A DNA stretch of 64,000 bases from Pseudoalteromonas sp. 0303 (lineage in GTDB: Bacteria; Pseudomonadota; Gammaproteobacteria; Enterobacterales; Alteromonadaceae): assembly GCF_013349995.1 (NCBI RefSeq), contig NZ_JABVXF010000005.1:1-64000 (forward strand). Reading direction: 5' to 3'. The number at the start of each line of letters is the position of its first letter. The stretch's first letter is position 1. The notes below the pieces were generated by a model. That model ran no database searches. It saw nothing but the letters and a program-made list of their open reading frames with translations, and had not been told where the DNA came from. Shown here piece after piece: positions 44,911-53,303 of the stretch. The position numbers and the translations under genes are program-made.

Positions 44911-46428
44911 ATGAATACGAGGCAGCAATCAGCGTCAACAACGCCTGCTGAACAAGGATCGGATACTCATACCGACCAGCAAAGCTATCAAGCACTTCAT
45001 AAACCAAGTAGTGAATTTTCGAGTCGTGACGAATACCTTGAACACGAATTACAAATTATGCAGCCTAAGCGCTGGCGTCCTAACTTACCGTTTCGTGATT
45101 ATCGGTTTGAATTAGAAGACTCTATCCCTGCCATGGCAGGCACCATAGGCAAGGTGGTCATGGTGGGTGCAATTGCTGCAACGTTTGCAGCGCCACTAGG
45201 CTTAGGTGAAGGCTTTATTCTAGAAAACGTGCGCTATGAGCTGTTAATTGTATCGATCTTCATTTTATTATTTTCAGGCTTCTTTTTACCAACAGCAAAC
45301 TTAGCGGGTACGCATGGGCCGCTTATTCCTTTGATTCCGATAGTGGTTGCTGCGGGTGGCCACCCAATGGCCTTCGGTTTACTGATAGGGGCGTTTGGTC
45401 TGTTACTGGCACTTAGTAAAGGCGGAAGTTTACTGGCGGGGTTAACCAGCCGAGGCGTGTGTGGTGGTTTACTGCTCTACCTTGGTTTTATTGGCACTAT
45501 TTCGCAGGTTAAAAAGCTGTTTGCATGGGCTGAGGGTATTGATATGACCCATATTGCTTTCATTGTGATCTTATCGACAATCGTGTTGTATGCCTTACTT
45601 GAGCATTACAAAAAGCGTTGGTTAGCTGTGCCATTAAGTTGTTTACTTGGCGGTTTAATCGCCTTTTTACTGGGTGCGCCATTTGAGTTTAAAACCGCAC
45701 CGGGTTTACCAAATATGAACCCAATGTATTGGTGGGGTGAAAACACTGGTTGGATGCTCGGTTTACCGACCCTAGAGAGCTTTGTTGTGGTATTGCCATT
45801 CGCGGTGCTTGCGGTTGCCATGTGGTCACCTGACTTTTTAGGACATCAAGTATTCCAAAAAATTAGTTACCCAGAACGCACAGAAAAAGTACAAATGAAC
45901 ATTGACGATACCATGTTCAGTGCTTCAATTCGCCAAACGTTTGGTTCTTTGTTAGGCGGCTCTAACTTTACCTCTTCATGGGGGACCTACATCGTGCCAG
46001 CAGCTATCGCTAAACGCCCAATTCCTGCCGGAGCGGTGTTAACGGCATTATTTTGTATTATTGCCAGTATTTGGGGCTACCCAATGGATTTAGCTATTTG
46101 GCAACCCGTGTTATGCGTCGCGCTAATAGTTGGTGTGTTTATCCCACTTCTAGAAGCGGGTATGGAAATGACCCGCGAAGGTAAAACTACGCAATCGGCT
46201 GCTATTGTGGTGTTTTCATCTACTTTAGTGAATCCTGCATTTGGCTGGTCATTAACTATGTTGCTCGACAATCTGGGCTTAATTGGTTGTAAAGAACGAA
46301 GCTCTGAACTAACCCCAATGAGCCGCTGGATCATTCCATTAGTAATGTTTGTTATTTTAACAAGCGTGATGGCAATGGTGGGTATGTTGCCAGGGATCCC
46401 AGCATTAATGGCAGACTTTAGACATTAA
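44911..46428 (+). CDS. DUF3360 permease-like membrane protein
   Basis: A 505-residue polytopic protein with a hydrophilic N-terminal tail (about 70 residues, with QIMQPKRWRPNLPFRDYRFELEDSIPAMAGTIGK) and about 12-13 helices. I recognise the DUF3360 family of Vibrio and Pseudoalteromonas; repeats such as SGFFLPTANLAGTHGPLIPLIPIVVAAGGHP resemble the nucleobase:cation (NCS2) / SulP-like transporter fold, so it is probably a transporter. The substrate is unknown. The ATG at 44911 has AGGAG upstream. A strong hairpin follows at 46434-46462. It stands alone. Confidence 0.85.
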   Translation: MNTRQQSASTTPAEQGSDTHTDQQSYQALHKPSSEFSSRDEYLEHELQIMQPKRWRPNLPFRDYRFELEDSIPAMAGTIGKVVMVGAIAATFAAPLGLGEGFILENVRYELLIVSIFILLFSGFFLPTANLAGTHGPLIPLIPIVVAAGGHPMAFGLLIGAFGLLLALSKGGSLLAGLTSRGVCGGLLLYLGFIGTISQVKKLFAWAEGIDMTHIAFIVILSTIVLYALLEHYKKRWLAVPLSCLLGGLIAFLLGAPFEFKTAPGLPNMNPMYWWGENTGWMLGLPTLESFVVVLPFAVLAVAMWSPDFLGHQVFQKISYPERTEKVQMNIDDTMFSASIRQTFGSLLGGSNFTSSWGTYIVPAAIAKRPIPAGAVLTALFCIIASIWGYPMDLAIWQPVLCVALIVGVFIPLLEAGMEMTREGKTTQSAAIVVFSSTLVNPAFGWSLTMLLDNLGLIGCKERSSELTPMSRWIIPLVMFVILTSVMAMVGMLPGIPALMADFRH

Positions 46429-46433
46429 TATAT

Positions 46434-46466
46434 AAGGGTAAGGTGATAAACGCCTTACCCTTTTTT
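46434..46466. terminator. Bidirectional terminator after DUF3360
   Basis: AAGGGTAAGG / CCTTACCCTT forms a perfect 10-bp stem with a 9-base loop followed by TTTT, between convergent genes. Confidence 0.9.
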
Positions 46467-46473
46467 AAAGCTT

Positions 46474-46998
46474 TTATTTAAACTTAACTGTTTTTTCGCT
46501 GCGGGTGTAAGTTCGGGTATCGGGTTTTGTCCATTGACCTTTTTTAAGGTAAGAGGTCGACACCACAAAGCTGTTGTCTTTAAACTCGCTTGTCGATTTC
46601 ACCTTAGTGATCCCTTCTTTATTACCCGTTACATTTTCATAAGCAACAAATTGAGTAGGGCTAAGTACATTCATAGTGCCTTGGGTATAAAAACCTGCCG
46701 TAGTGAAGTAATAAAACACTAAAGACTGCTTTTTATTGTCCCAAAAAATCATCGACTCACCACCATATTCACCTTCATTGATAGAGTGAATGGTTTTAAT
46801 CGCCGTGCCATTTAGCGCGCGTTGCCAGCTACTCACATCTTGCACGGCAGGCTTACCTGCTGCGACATTAAAGTCTGACTGCCACGTGCCTAAGTAAGGC
46901 TCAAACACTTTTAGCTTGTCATCAAGTTGTTGATCTGCTGCCATAGCAGAAAGCGAACATAGGCAGATTGATAGTAAAAGTGATTTTAGGTATGCCAT
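46474..46998 (-). CDS. Exported lipocalin-like/DUF1579-like protein
   Basis: A 174-residue protein with a signal peptide (MAYLKSLLLSICLCSLSAMA, cleavage near residue 20). The mature part is beta-rich: FEPYLGTWQSDFNVAAGKP ... DVSSWQRALNGTAIKTIHSINEGEYGGESMIFWDNKKQSLVFYYFTTAGFYTQGTM. The GTW-x-G and tandem FYY-F pattern resembles DUF1579 and fatty-acid-binding-like barrels. The function is unknown. The ATG at 46998 lies 53 bases from the divergent DUF1294 gene start. Confidence 0.7.
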   Translation of the reverse strand: MAYLKSLLLSICLCSLSAMAADQQLDDKLKVFEPYLGTWQSDFNVAAGKPAVQDVSSWQRALNGTAIKTIHSINEGEYGGESMIFWDNKKQSLVFYYFTTAGFYTQGTMNVLSPTQFVAYENVTGNKEGITKVKSTSEFKDNSFVVSTSYLKKGQWTKPDTRTYTRSEKTVKFK

Positions 46999-47050
46999 AA
47001 TAGCGCCCCGATAAAATTAATTTGTTTTGCAGAGTATAGGTGATAATTCG

Positions 47051-47410
47051 TTGATTAAGAAAACATTAATAACATTTTCATTGTTGTTTTTAGCGCTGCT
47101 ATGGTTGGTATCGTGGCAACTTAATATTACCTACTTTATTGCAGGCACCTACAGCGTAGCCAGCTTAATAAGCTTTTTGGTATATGGCTGGGATAAACGT
47201 TTAGCGATGCAACATGGCGAGCATGTGATAAGAGTACCTGAGCGTACACTGCATATTTTAGGGTTAATTGGCGGCTGGCCAGGTTCATTAATTGCACAGC
47301 AATGGTTAAGACATAAATCTAAAAAACGCAGTTTTATTGCCGTACTTTGGTTAACAATTATTGTTAATGGCAGTGCACTGTCGTCACTGTATTATTTGCA
47401 GTTAATTTAA
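47051..47410 (+). CDS. DUF1294 small membrane protein
   Basis: A 119-residue protein with two to four membrane segments (LLFLALLWLVSW, YFIAGTYSVASLISFLVYGWDK). The YGWDKRLA...RVPERTLHILGLIGGWPGSLIAQQWLRHKSKKRSF string is the DUF1294 hallmark. I start at TTG 47051 because AGGTGA lies 8 bases upstream; the earlier in-frame TTG at 47027 has no ribosome-binding site. The function is unknown. Confidence 0.85.
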   Translation: MIKKTLITFSLLFLALLWLVSWQLNITYFIAGTYSVASLISFLVYGWDKRLAMQHGEHVIRVPERTLHILGLIGGWPGSLIAQQWLRHKSKKRSFIAVLWLTIIVNGSALSSLYYLQLI

Positions 47411-47429
47411 GAGCACAAACAGTCGCGTA

Positions 47430-47885
47430 TTAATCTCTTTCTAACAGCACAGCGCCGCTGTGCTCTTCACCTAAATAATCATCTTTGTTGTAGATAGGGC
47501 ATTTAGCCATTGATAAACAGCCGCAGCCAATGCAACCGTTAACGCGCTCGCGCAATCGCTGCATGTATTGAATGCGTTCATCTAATTGCGTTTGCCAGAC
47601 CTTTGAAAGGGCTGCCCAATCTTGTTTAGTGGGTGTGCGTTGCTCGGGTAGGGTGCTTAACGTTTGTTTAATGTCTTCAAGAGTTATGCCCATGGTTTGC
47701 GCAGCTTTTATTACGGCAATTCGGCGCAATACATCGGGTTTATAGCGGCGCTGGTTACCGTTATTACGCCAGCTGCGAATAAGCCCTTTCGACTCATAAA
47801 AATGCAAGGTCGAAACTTTTACGCCACTGCGTTTTGCCACAAAGCCAACCGCTAGGTTTGCATCAATAAGTTTCTTATCTGACAT
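47430..47885 (-). CDS. soxR: SoxR, redox-sensing MerR-family activator
   Basis: A 151-residue MerR protein: winged helix (VGFVAKRSGVKVSTLHFYESKGLIRSWRNNGNQRRYKPDVLRRIAVIKAAQTMGITLEDI), a coiled-coil helix, and the [2Fe-2S] site CIGCGCLSMAKC with Cys118, 121, 123 and 129. SoxR activates promoters when redox-cycling compounds oxidise its cluster. The start MSDKK at 47885 is preferred to an in-frame start 12 bases earlier. It is divergent from a flavodoxin-fold oxidoreductase gene with a soxbox between them, and there is no soxS gene nearby. This is the direct-target arrangement seen outside the enterics. Confidence 0.94.
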   Translation of the reverse strand: MSDKKLIDANLAVGFVAKRSGVKVSTLHFYESKGLIRSWRNNGNQRRYKPDVLRRIAVIKAAQTMGITLEDIKQTLSTLPEQRTPTKQDWAALSKVWQTQLDERIQYMQRLRERVNGCIGCGCLSMAKCPIYNKDDYLGEEHSGAVLLERD

Positions 47886-47901
47886 AATTTGCTCCAAGGT
47901 G

Positions 47902-47932
47902 TTGACCTAAAGTTAGCTTGAGGTTTTACGCT
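47902..47932 (+). promoter_or_regulatory. SoxR-controlled promoter with soxbox
   Basis: CCTAAAGTTAGCTTGAGG (47906-47923) matches 16 of 18 positions of the E. coli soxS operator as I recall it. It sits between a -35 TTGACC (47902-47907) and a -10-like TACGCT (47927-47932), with a 19-bp spacer, the long spacing that SoxR-type MerR activators correct. It reads toward the oxidoreductase gene at 47962. Confidence 0.8.
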
Positions 47933-47961
47933 GCGCACATCATAAAAAAGGAGTGATAGTC

Positions 47962-48426
47962 ATGCAACAAAAACCAATAACAAATACGGTAATTATTTAT
48001 TCAAGTGCGCGAAAAAAGGGCAACACGAGCTTACAAGTTAATGATTATAAAGCGCAGTATGGCGGCGATGTAGTATGTCTAGATGACTATGTTATCTCGC
48101 CTTATTGCTACAATAAGCAATATAAAAATGATGACTTTTATGCGGTATTTGAAGCGCTGTTGAATTATCAACACTGGGTGCTGGCATCACCTGTGTATTG
48201 GTATAACACCACACCGCAGTTTAAAGCATTTTTAGACCGGATCACTGATTACATGGATGATGAAACACTCAGGCCAAAACTGAGAACATTGCGTGAAAAG
48301 CAGTTTTCATTGCTCTCAAATGCAGGATCTGCACACGCACCTAACGCGTTTATCGAGATGTTTAAAAACACCTTTAATTACTTAGGCATGAAGTTTACTG
48401 CGCACCAACATATTGATGCTAGTTAA
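47962..48426 (+). CDS. Flavodoxin-fold NAD(P)H oxidoreductase, SoxR target
   Basis: A 154-residue flavodoxin-fold protein: VIIYSSARKKGNTSLQV (FMN phosphate loop), LDDYVISPYCY, HWVLASPVYWYNTTPQFKAFLDRITDYM (typical of NADPH-dependent FMN reductases) and FSLLSNAGSA. It probably reduces quinones or other redox-cycling compounds. I start at ATG 47962, with AAGGAG nine bases upstream, not the in-frame GTG 9 bases earlier. It is divergent from soxR, and a SoxR promoter precedes it, so it is the likely direct SoxR target. Confidence 0.85.
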   Translation: MQQKPITNTVIIYSSARKKGNTSLQVNDYKAQYGGDVVCLDDYVISPYCYNKQYKNDDFYAVFEALLNYQHWVLASPVYWYNTTPQFKAFLDRITDYMDDETLRPKLRTLREKQFSLLSNAGSAHAPNAFIEMFKNTFNYLGMKFTAHQHIDAS

Positions 48427-48472
48427 ACGGGTTTAAACAAGGTAGGCTAGAGTAAAAACAACAGGAACTTAT

Positions 48473-48997
48473 ATGAAATCAACACTGTTAGGTTTATCTT
48501 TAGCCTTATTATCTTCGTTTAGTCATGCAGAGCAAGCTGAGCCTGCTATTAAAGGTTTTGGTTTTTATTATGATGTGCCAAATCATGCAGCAATCTCTGA
48601 TCAAACGGTTTTCAAAGTGGCGTTTGATGTAGCTGATGCGGCAGAAAAAGGGGCGCAGAATAACAAAATGAACTCATTAGCCCGGTTCATTAATATGCAT
48701 ATAGCCCATGGTGTGAAGCCTGAGAACATTCAACTTGCTTTAGTTGTGCATGGTGGCGCAAGTGTTGATGTACTGGAAAACAGTTTTTATAAACAGCGCT
48801 TTGATAGCGACAATAAAAATCAGCAATTGATCTCACAATTGTTGGCACATAATACCGTTGTGTATGTGTGTGGGCAGTCCGCAACGCACATGAAGGTAAA
48901 GCAGCAACAGCTTATTCCTGGTGTGCAAATGGCGTTATCGGCAATGACCGCGCATGCACAGTTGCAGCAGCAAGGTTACACATTGAATCCATTCTAA
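48473..48997 (+). CDS. Exported DsrE/DsrF-like protein
   Basis: A 174-residue protein with a signal peptide (MKSTLLGLSLALLSSFSHA, cleavage at about residue 19). The mature part has a DsrE/YchN-like fold: FKVAFDVADAAEKGAQNNKMNSLARFINMH, LALVVHGGASVDVL and a conserved-type VYVCGQSA with Cys. Members take part in sulfur relay or have no known role. It is exported, which argues against a cytoplasmic sulfur-relay role. Its stop shares a base with the start of the SGNH hydrolase gene, so the two are coupled. Confidence 0.78.
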   Translation: MKSTLLGLSLALLSSFSHAEQAEPAIKGFGFYYDVPNHAAISDQTVFKVAFDVADAAEKGAQNNKMNSLARFINMHIAHGVKPENIQLALVVHGGASVDVLENSFYKQRFDSDNKNQQLISQLLAHNTVVYVCGQSATHMKVKQQQLIPGVQMALSAMTAHAQLQQQGYTLNPF

Positions 48998-49620
48998 TGA
49001 ATATCTTATGTTTTGGTGATTCAAATACCTATGGTATTTCCCCCGTCGATGGTAAGCGCTTTGCTGCCGATGAGCGCTGGCCTAGTTTACTGGGTATTAA
49101 ATTAGGTGCCGGCTACCAAGTTATTGAAGCCGGCCAGCCTAATCGTACACTGGTGAACGACCCGCCTTTCAGTGGCGATAAACTGGGCATTAAATACCTA
49201 GAGCCTTACTTAGCGGCTTATCATTTAGATGTGATTGTTATTCAGCTCGGCACGAATGATTTAAAGCGCCGTTTTGCACTGTCGGCTGCTGATATTGCCA
49301 AAGCCCTCGAAATATTCATTTTAGATATAAAAAACTACTATCTGCACCGCGAATTACCCAAAATAATGATACTAAGCCCGCCGGCGGTGTATGAGGTTGG
49401 CGCGTATCAATCTATTTATGCTGGAGCGGCTGCAAAGTCTAGCGAGCTAGTTGAGGCTTTTTCTGAAGTGTGTGTGAAACAGCAAACTCTGTTTTTGGAT
49501 ATCAAAGCAATAGCTATGCCTTGCCAGCAAGAAGGTGTGCATTTTACTCTTGAATCACATAAGTCTTTAGCAGAGCATTTACAGTTCTTGATTGTAAAAC
49601 AAAAAAGCCACAGGTTATAA
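48997..49620 (+). CDS. SGNH/GDSL hydrolase
   Basis: A 207-residue hydrolase. Block I FGDSNTYG carries the nucleophile Ser, block III is VIQLGTNDL, and the C-terminal block V is EGVHFTLESH with the catalytic His. Block II (AGQPNRTLVND) supplies the oxyanion Gly/Asn. Such small enzymes are esterases, often acting on acetylated sugars or thioesters. No signal peptide is present. The start ATG (48997) overlaps the preceding stop by one base. The end overlaps a terminator hairpin. Confidence 0.88.
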   Translation: MNILCFGDSNTYGISPVDGKRFAADERWPSLLGIKLGAGYQVIEAGQPNRTLVNDPPFSGDKLGIKYLEPYLAAYHLDVIVIQLGTNDLKRRFALSAADIAKALEIFILDIKNYYLHRELPKIMILSPPAVYEVGAYQSIYAGAAAKSSELVEAFSEVCVKQQTLFLDIKAIAMPCQQEGVHFTLESHKSLAEHLQFLIVKQKSHRL

Positions 49621-49633
49621 AACCCTGTGGCTT
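49605..49633. terminator. Bidirectional terminator between the SGNH hydrolase and TonB receptor genes
   Basis: AAGCCACAGG / CCTGTGGCTT forms a perfect 10-bp stem; the SGNH hydrolase stop codon lies in its 9-base loop. An A run on the left serves the leftward receptor gene as a T run. Confidence 0.75.
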
Positions 49634-49672
49634 GGGTATTGATTGCATAACAACCAAGGGAGTTAGGAGAGT

Positions 49673-51931
49673 TTAAAACTCGTAGCTAATGCTCAAGCGT
49701 GTAGTACGAGGCATAATGTAACGACCATTCGGTGCATCAGCATTACGAGGGTCACCTTCAGTGATACCTTGCTCGTCAGTTAAGTTATCAACCGCTAATT
49801 GCACTTTAATACCTTCCATAGGCTCAACAATTAAACCAATGTCTACTTTTTCGTAACCTTCTAACACAACTGTGTTTTCGTTGTCGCCCCAACGATCATC
49901 AACCGCTGAGATTGTGCCGTATAAGGTTGCATACATATCGCTTACTTCAAAGTCATAGCTTGGTGTTACACGTACTTGCCATTTTGGCTGACGTTGGCTT
50001 TCGTTACCTTCGTTGCTTGGGCTTTCTGTGATTTCTGTTTCTTGAAGCGTTGAGTTTAAGTTAACTGAGAAACCAGATTCGTGGTTGTAGTTATAATCAA
50101 GCTCAATACCGTATGCTTCGTTGGTTAAGATTTCAGCTGGTACACCAGGGCGACGAACAAAGGTGTCACCTTTTACTTCGTTAGTGAAGAATGTTGCATA
50201 GAAATCGGTGCTATCAGTTAATAGCTTATAACCAAACTCGGCTTGTGTTACTTCTTTAATTAGCTTTTCGCCACCTTCGTATGCATCAAAGTTGTCACGG
50301 AAGTCATCGAAGTAAGGCATTTTGTAACCACGGTTTACGCGAGCAAATACACCCATATCATCGGAAATTGAGTAGTTGATACCCGTTGTCCACGATGTTT
50401 TGCTTTCGTCATATTGAACAGACTTATCGATTACGCCATCAAGACCTTCATCAACCGAGTATTCCACTTCGTGGTTTTCAAAACGAACACCGGCATCAAG
50501 TGTAAAGTCATCGTTGAGTTTATATTGAGCCGTTGTGTAAAAGGCATTGGTGCGTGCATCGCCTGTAGAGTTGATATCGTAGTTGAAGTCACAACCATCA
50601 ACACTTGCATTACACTCGATGCCGTCTAGCATTTCGCCGCCTGCTTCAAGCACGTGATACGCTGTGTTACCTAAGCTCCACCAGTCATTTGCTGATGTGC
50701 TGGCTGTGTAATAACCAAAGGCCAGTGATAAATTATCAAGCTTTTTAGCAAATGCTAAATCATTGGTGAATGCGCTAATTTCTTTTAATACCACCCAACG
50801 GCCAAGTTGTTGAACCGCTGTGTCTGCATCGTATTCTGTGCCAGTTACTGCACCTGTTGCTGTTTCACCGTTATCAGCCACTGCACCAACGGTTGTTGCA
50901 GAGCCTGCCGGGACTAAGCCATACGTGTTTGCATCACCTTTGGTGATGTTGAAGCGATCTGTGAAGCTCCAACCGTTATCGAATTCAAGTTTGATACTAC
51001 CGCCAGAAACATGACCTTTCCAACCACGGCCTTCACCTAAGTCGATCTGTTGCTCGTCATTATTTGCGCCTGTGTAGATAGTCGCTTGGCGATTTAAAGT
51101 ACCCAGCTGCGTGTAGCTTGCGTCAACACCGTCAACATTAAGTGGTGTTGGTAAGTACCAAGCACCGTGGTCGTCGGTTTGACGTGTGTATAAGTTAATG
51201 GTGCCGTTTTCTAATTCTTTAGTGATATTAATTGTGAACTGGCTGCCTTTCTCTGATGTGAAACCTGCATCACGAATACCTGGAGAGCTTTTAACATAAC
51301 CACCCACCATAAAGAATAAGTCATCAGAAATCTCACCACTAACCATAGCGTCAATGCGTTGTAGGTCATAATCTGAAGTTGTGTATTTGAATACACCTTC
51401 GGTATCTTCACTACCACGTTTAAGGCGGAAGTTAGTTGTTAAACCTGGTTGGCCATTTGATACAACAGGGTTGGGACCGCCGCGTAATGCTTCCATCGTT
51501 TCGATAGTTTCATCTAAACGGAATAACGACGAGTTTTCTAAAAATGACAAAGTAGGCGCAGGGTAAATTGGCGAACCTTCAAGGCTTAATGTTAAAAATG
51601 GTGCATCACCACCACCAGGGAAACCACGTACAAATACGTTCGCGCCAGACTCACCACCCGAGCTTTCTACCCACACACCCGGCACGGCTTTGAATAAATC
51701 AGCTGTACTTTTTGGCGATAATTTAACAATTTGATCTGCATCTATATTGGTTACTGCATAGCCAGCATCAATTTTACGTACGCCAATACCTGCAGGTGTA
51801 CCAGATACAATAATTCGTTCTACTTTTTCTTTAGCTGGTTGCTCAGTTTGCTCTTCGGCCATAACTGTTTGGCCACTCAAAGCTAGCAAAATTGCAGAGG
51901 CTAGCGCACTGCGTGTGTATGTAGTTGTCAT
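49673..51931 (-). CDS. TonB-dependent receptor of the trehalose locus
   Basis: A 752-residue receptor: signal peptide (to about residue 24, LSGQTVMA), TonB box (VERIIVSGTP), plug domain (SPKSTADLFKAVPGVWVESSGGESGANVFVRGFPGGGDAPFLTLSLEGSPIY ... IETMEALRGGPNPVVSNGQPGL) and a beta-barrel ending in TRLSISYEF with a terminal Phe. I start at ATG 51931 (MTTTYTRSALASA); earlier in-frame starts would add a non-signal tail. It is divergent from the LacI gene, with one LacI-type operator between them, so it probably imports trehalose or a related glucoside (inferred). Confidence 0.9.
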   Translation of the reverse strand: MTTTYTRSALASAILLALSGQTVMAEEQTEQPAKEKVERIIVSGTPAGIGVRKIDAGYAVTNIDADQIVKLSPKSTADLFKAVPGVWVESSGGESGANVFVRGFPGGGDAPFLTLSLEGSPIYPAPTLSFLENSSLFRLDETIETMEALRGGPNPVVSNGQPGLTTNFRLKRGSEDTEGVFKYTTSDYDLQRIDAMVSGEISDDLFFMVGGYVKSSPGIRDAGFTSEKGSQFTINITKELENGTINLYTRQTDDHGAWYLPTPLNVDGVDASYTQLGTLNRQATIYTGANNDEQQIDLGEGRGWKGHVSGGSIKLEFDNGWSFTDRFNITKGDANTYGLVPAGSATTVGAVADNGETATGAVTGTEYDADTAVQQLGRWVVLKEISAFTNDLAFAKKLDNLSLAFGYYTASTSANDWWSLGNTAYHVLEAGGEMLDGIECNASVDGCDFNYDINSTGDARTNAFYTTAQYKLNDDFTLDAGVRFENHEVEYSVDEGLDGVIDKSVQYDESKTSWTTGINYSISDDMGVFARVNRGYKMPYFDDFRDNFDAYEGGEKLIKEVTQAEFGYKLLTDSTDFYATFFTNEVKGDTFVRRPGVPAEILTNEAYGIELDYNYNHESGFSVNLNSTLQETEITESPSNEGNESQRQPKWQVRVTPSYDFEVSDMYATLYGTISAVDDRWGDNENTVVLEGYEKVDIGLIVEPMEGIKVQLAVDNLTDEQGITEGDPRNADAPNGRYIMPRTTRLSISYEF

Positions 51932-52024
51932 TGTGTGTTCCCATTTTTTATGTTGTTGAAAGCAATGTATTAGCGAATATTTTGCAATTGTTAACACCTT
52001 GCTTTTATAAACCATAAAGATTTA

Positions 52025-52038
52025 TGCAAACGTTTGCA
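52025..52038. promoter_or_regulatory. LacI-type operator, receptor/regulator copy
   Basis: TGCAAACGTTTGCA is a perfect 14-bp palindrome with the central CG typical of LacI-family operators. It lies 94 bases upstream of the TonB receptor start and 157 bases before the LacI gene. Confidence 0.8.
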
Positions 52039-52194
52039 ATTTGTTTTTTCAATTTTTTGTCCTTTTTTTACCCACAGGGTGAGTTGGTCTGTTTTGCTTA
52101 CTGAAAAAATATTATGCTCTTTGGCGCAGCGATTTGGTCGAAATGGTGGTATATTGCCAGCATATGTTTTAAAGGAAAGCAGTGTTTCAGTATC

Positions 52195-53202
52195 ATGAAT
52201 GATAGAAAATTAAAGTTAGCTGATCTTGCGAAATTAGCCGGTGTTTCTACGTCGACAGTTTCCCGTGCGCTCAATGATAACCCATTGATAAAAAAGGAAA
52301 CTCGCGACAAGCTTCAACAGTTAGCAAAAAAACATAACTTTAGTTTAAACACGGCTGCTAGCCGCCTTCGCACCCAAAAAACCAATGTTGTTGCGGTTAT
52401 TATTAACCTCGATGGTGATACAGAACAGTCTATTAACGACCCTTTCTTACTTAAAATTGTTGGTGAAATAAATTTAGCGCTAAATAAATTTGGCTTAGAG
52501 TTATTACTTTCTAATTCGTTTATGGCCAGTGATGATTGGGCAAATTACTTTATTAATAGCCGCCGTGCCGATGGCATTATTGTGGTCGGCCAAGGTAAAA
52601 GCCAAGCAAATATTGAAGCTGCAGCGAGTGCTGGTGTTCCTTTAGTTGTCTGGGGCGATCCAAAAACACCCAGCAGTTACCCAATTGTTGGCAGCGATAA
52701 TTATTTAGGCGGTCGCCTAGCGACTGAGCACTTATTGGCAAATGGCGCTAAAAACATATTGTTTTTAGGTGACCCTGGGCACGCTGAAATTAGTGAACGC
52801 CACCGTGGTTATTTAGATGCTATTAATGAAGCCAAAGCCACTCCTCACGTGGTTTCTATCGATATTACTAGTAGTGCTGCTTATAAAGGAATTAACCAAT
52901 TGTTGGTAGAAAAAGGGCTGTACTTTGATGGCATTATGGCATGTAGTGACATGGTGGCTTTTGGTGCGATGAAAGCTCTGAAAGAGCGTTACATTAGTAT
53001 TCCAACTGATGTTGCACTCGTTGGTTTTGATGATATTGCCATGGCGGATATCAGTCATCCTTCTTTGTCGAGTATTAAACAAAATACTCAACGCGCTTCA
53101 GTTATTCTTGTTGAAAAGTTGTTAGCCCAGTTAGCAGGGCAGTCGGTAGAATCTCAAGTTGTTGAAATAGAACTAGTAAATAGGCAGTCGAGCCAGCGCT
53201 AA
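52195..53202 (+). CDS. LacI-family repressor of the trehalose locus
   Basis: A 335-residue LacI protein: the helix-turn-helix KLKLADLAKLAGVSTSTVSRALNDNPLIKKETRDKLQQLAKKH with the hinge NTAASRLR, then a periplasmic-binding-protein-like sensor (NVVAVIINLDGDTEQSINDPFLLKIVGEIN ... RADGIIVVGQG ... PIVGSDNYLGGRLATEHLLANGAKNILFLGD ... DVALVGFDDIAMADISHPSLSSI). I start at ATG 52195; an open frame upstream to 52114 is not family-like. It presumably binds trehalose or a derivative and releases the two TGCAAACGTTTGCA operators. Confidence 0.93.
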   Translation: MNDRKLKLADLAKLAGVSTSTVSRALNDNPLIKKETRDKLQQLAKKHNFSLNTAASRLRTQKTNVVAVIINLDGDTEQSINDPFLLKIVGEINLALNKFGLELLLSNSFMASDDWANYFINSRRADGIIVVGQGKSQANIEAAASAGVPLVVWGDPKTPSSYPIVGSDNYLGGRLATEHLLANGAKNILFLGDPGHAEISERHRGYLDAINEAKATPHVVSIDITSSAAYKGINQLLVEKGLYFDGIMACSDMVAFGAMKALKERYISIPTDVALVGFDDIAMADISHPSLSSIKQNTQRASVILVEKLLAQLAGQSVESQVVEIELVNRQSSQR

Positions 53203-53235
53203 GCCTATTGAATGTTAGCAATATGTGTAATTTTA

Positions 53236-53255
53236 AATGCAAACGTTTGCATTTT
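53236..53255. promoter_or_regulatory. LacI-type operator, transporter copy
   Basis: AAATGCAAACGTTTGCATTT is a perfect 20-bp palindrome containing the same 14-bp core as 52025-52038. It lies 49 bases upstream of the MFS gene start, where it would overlap the promoter. Confidence 0.85.
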
Positions 53256-53303
53256 GTTTTGCGCTAAACTAGACTGAATAAAAATAATCATAGGTTGAAG
53301 TGA

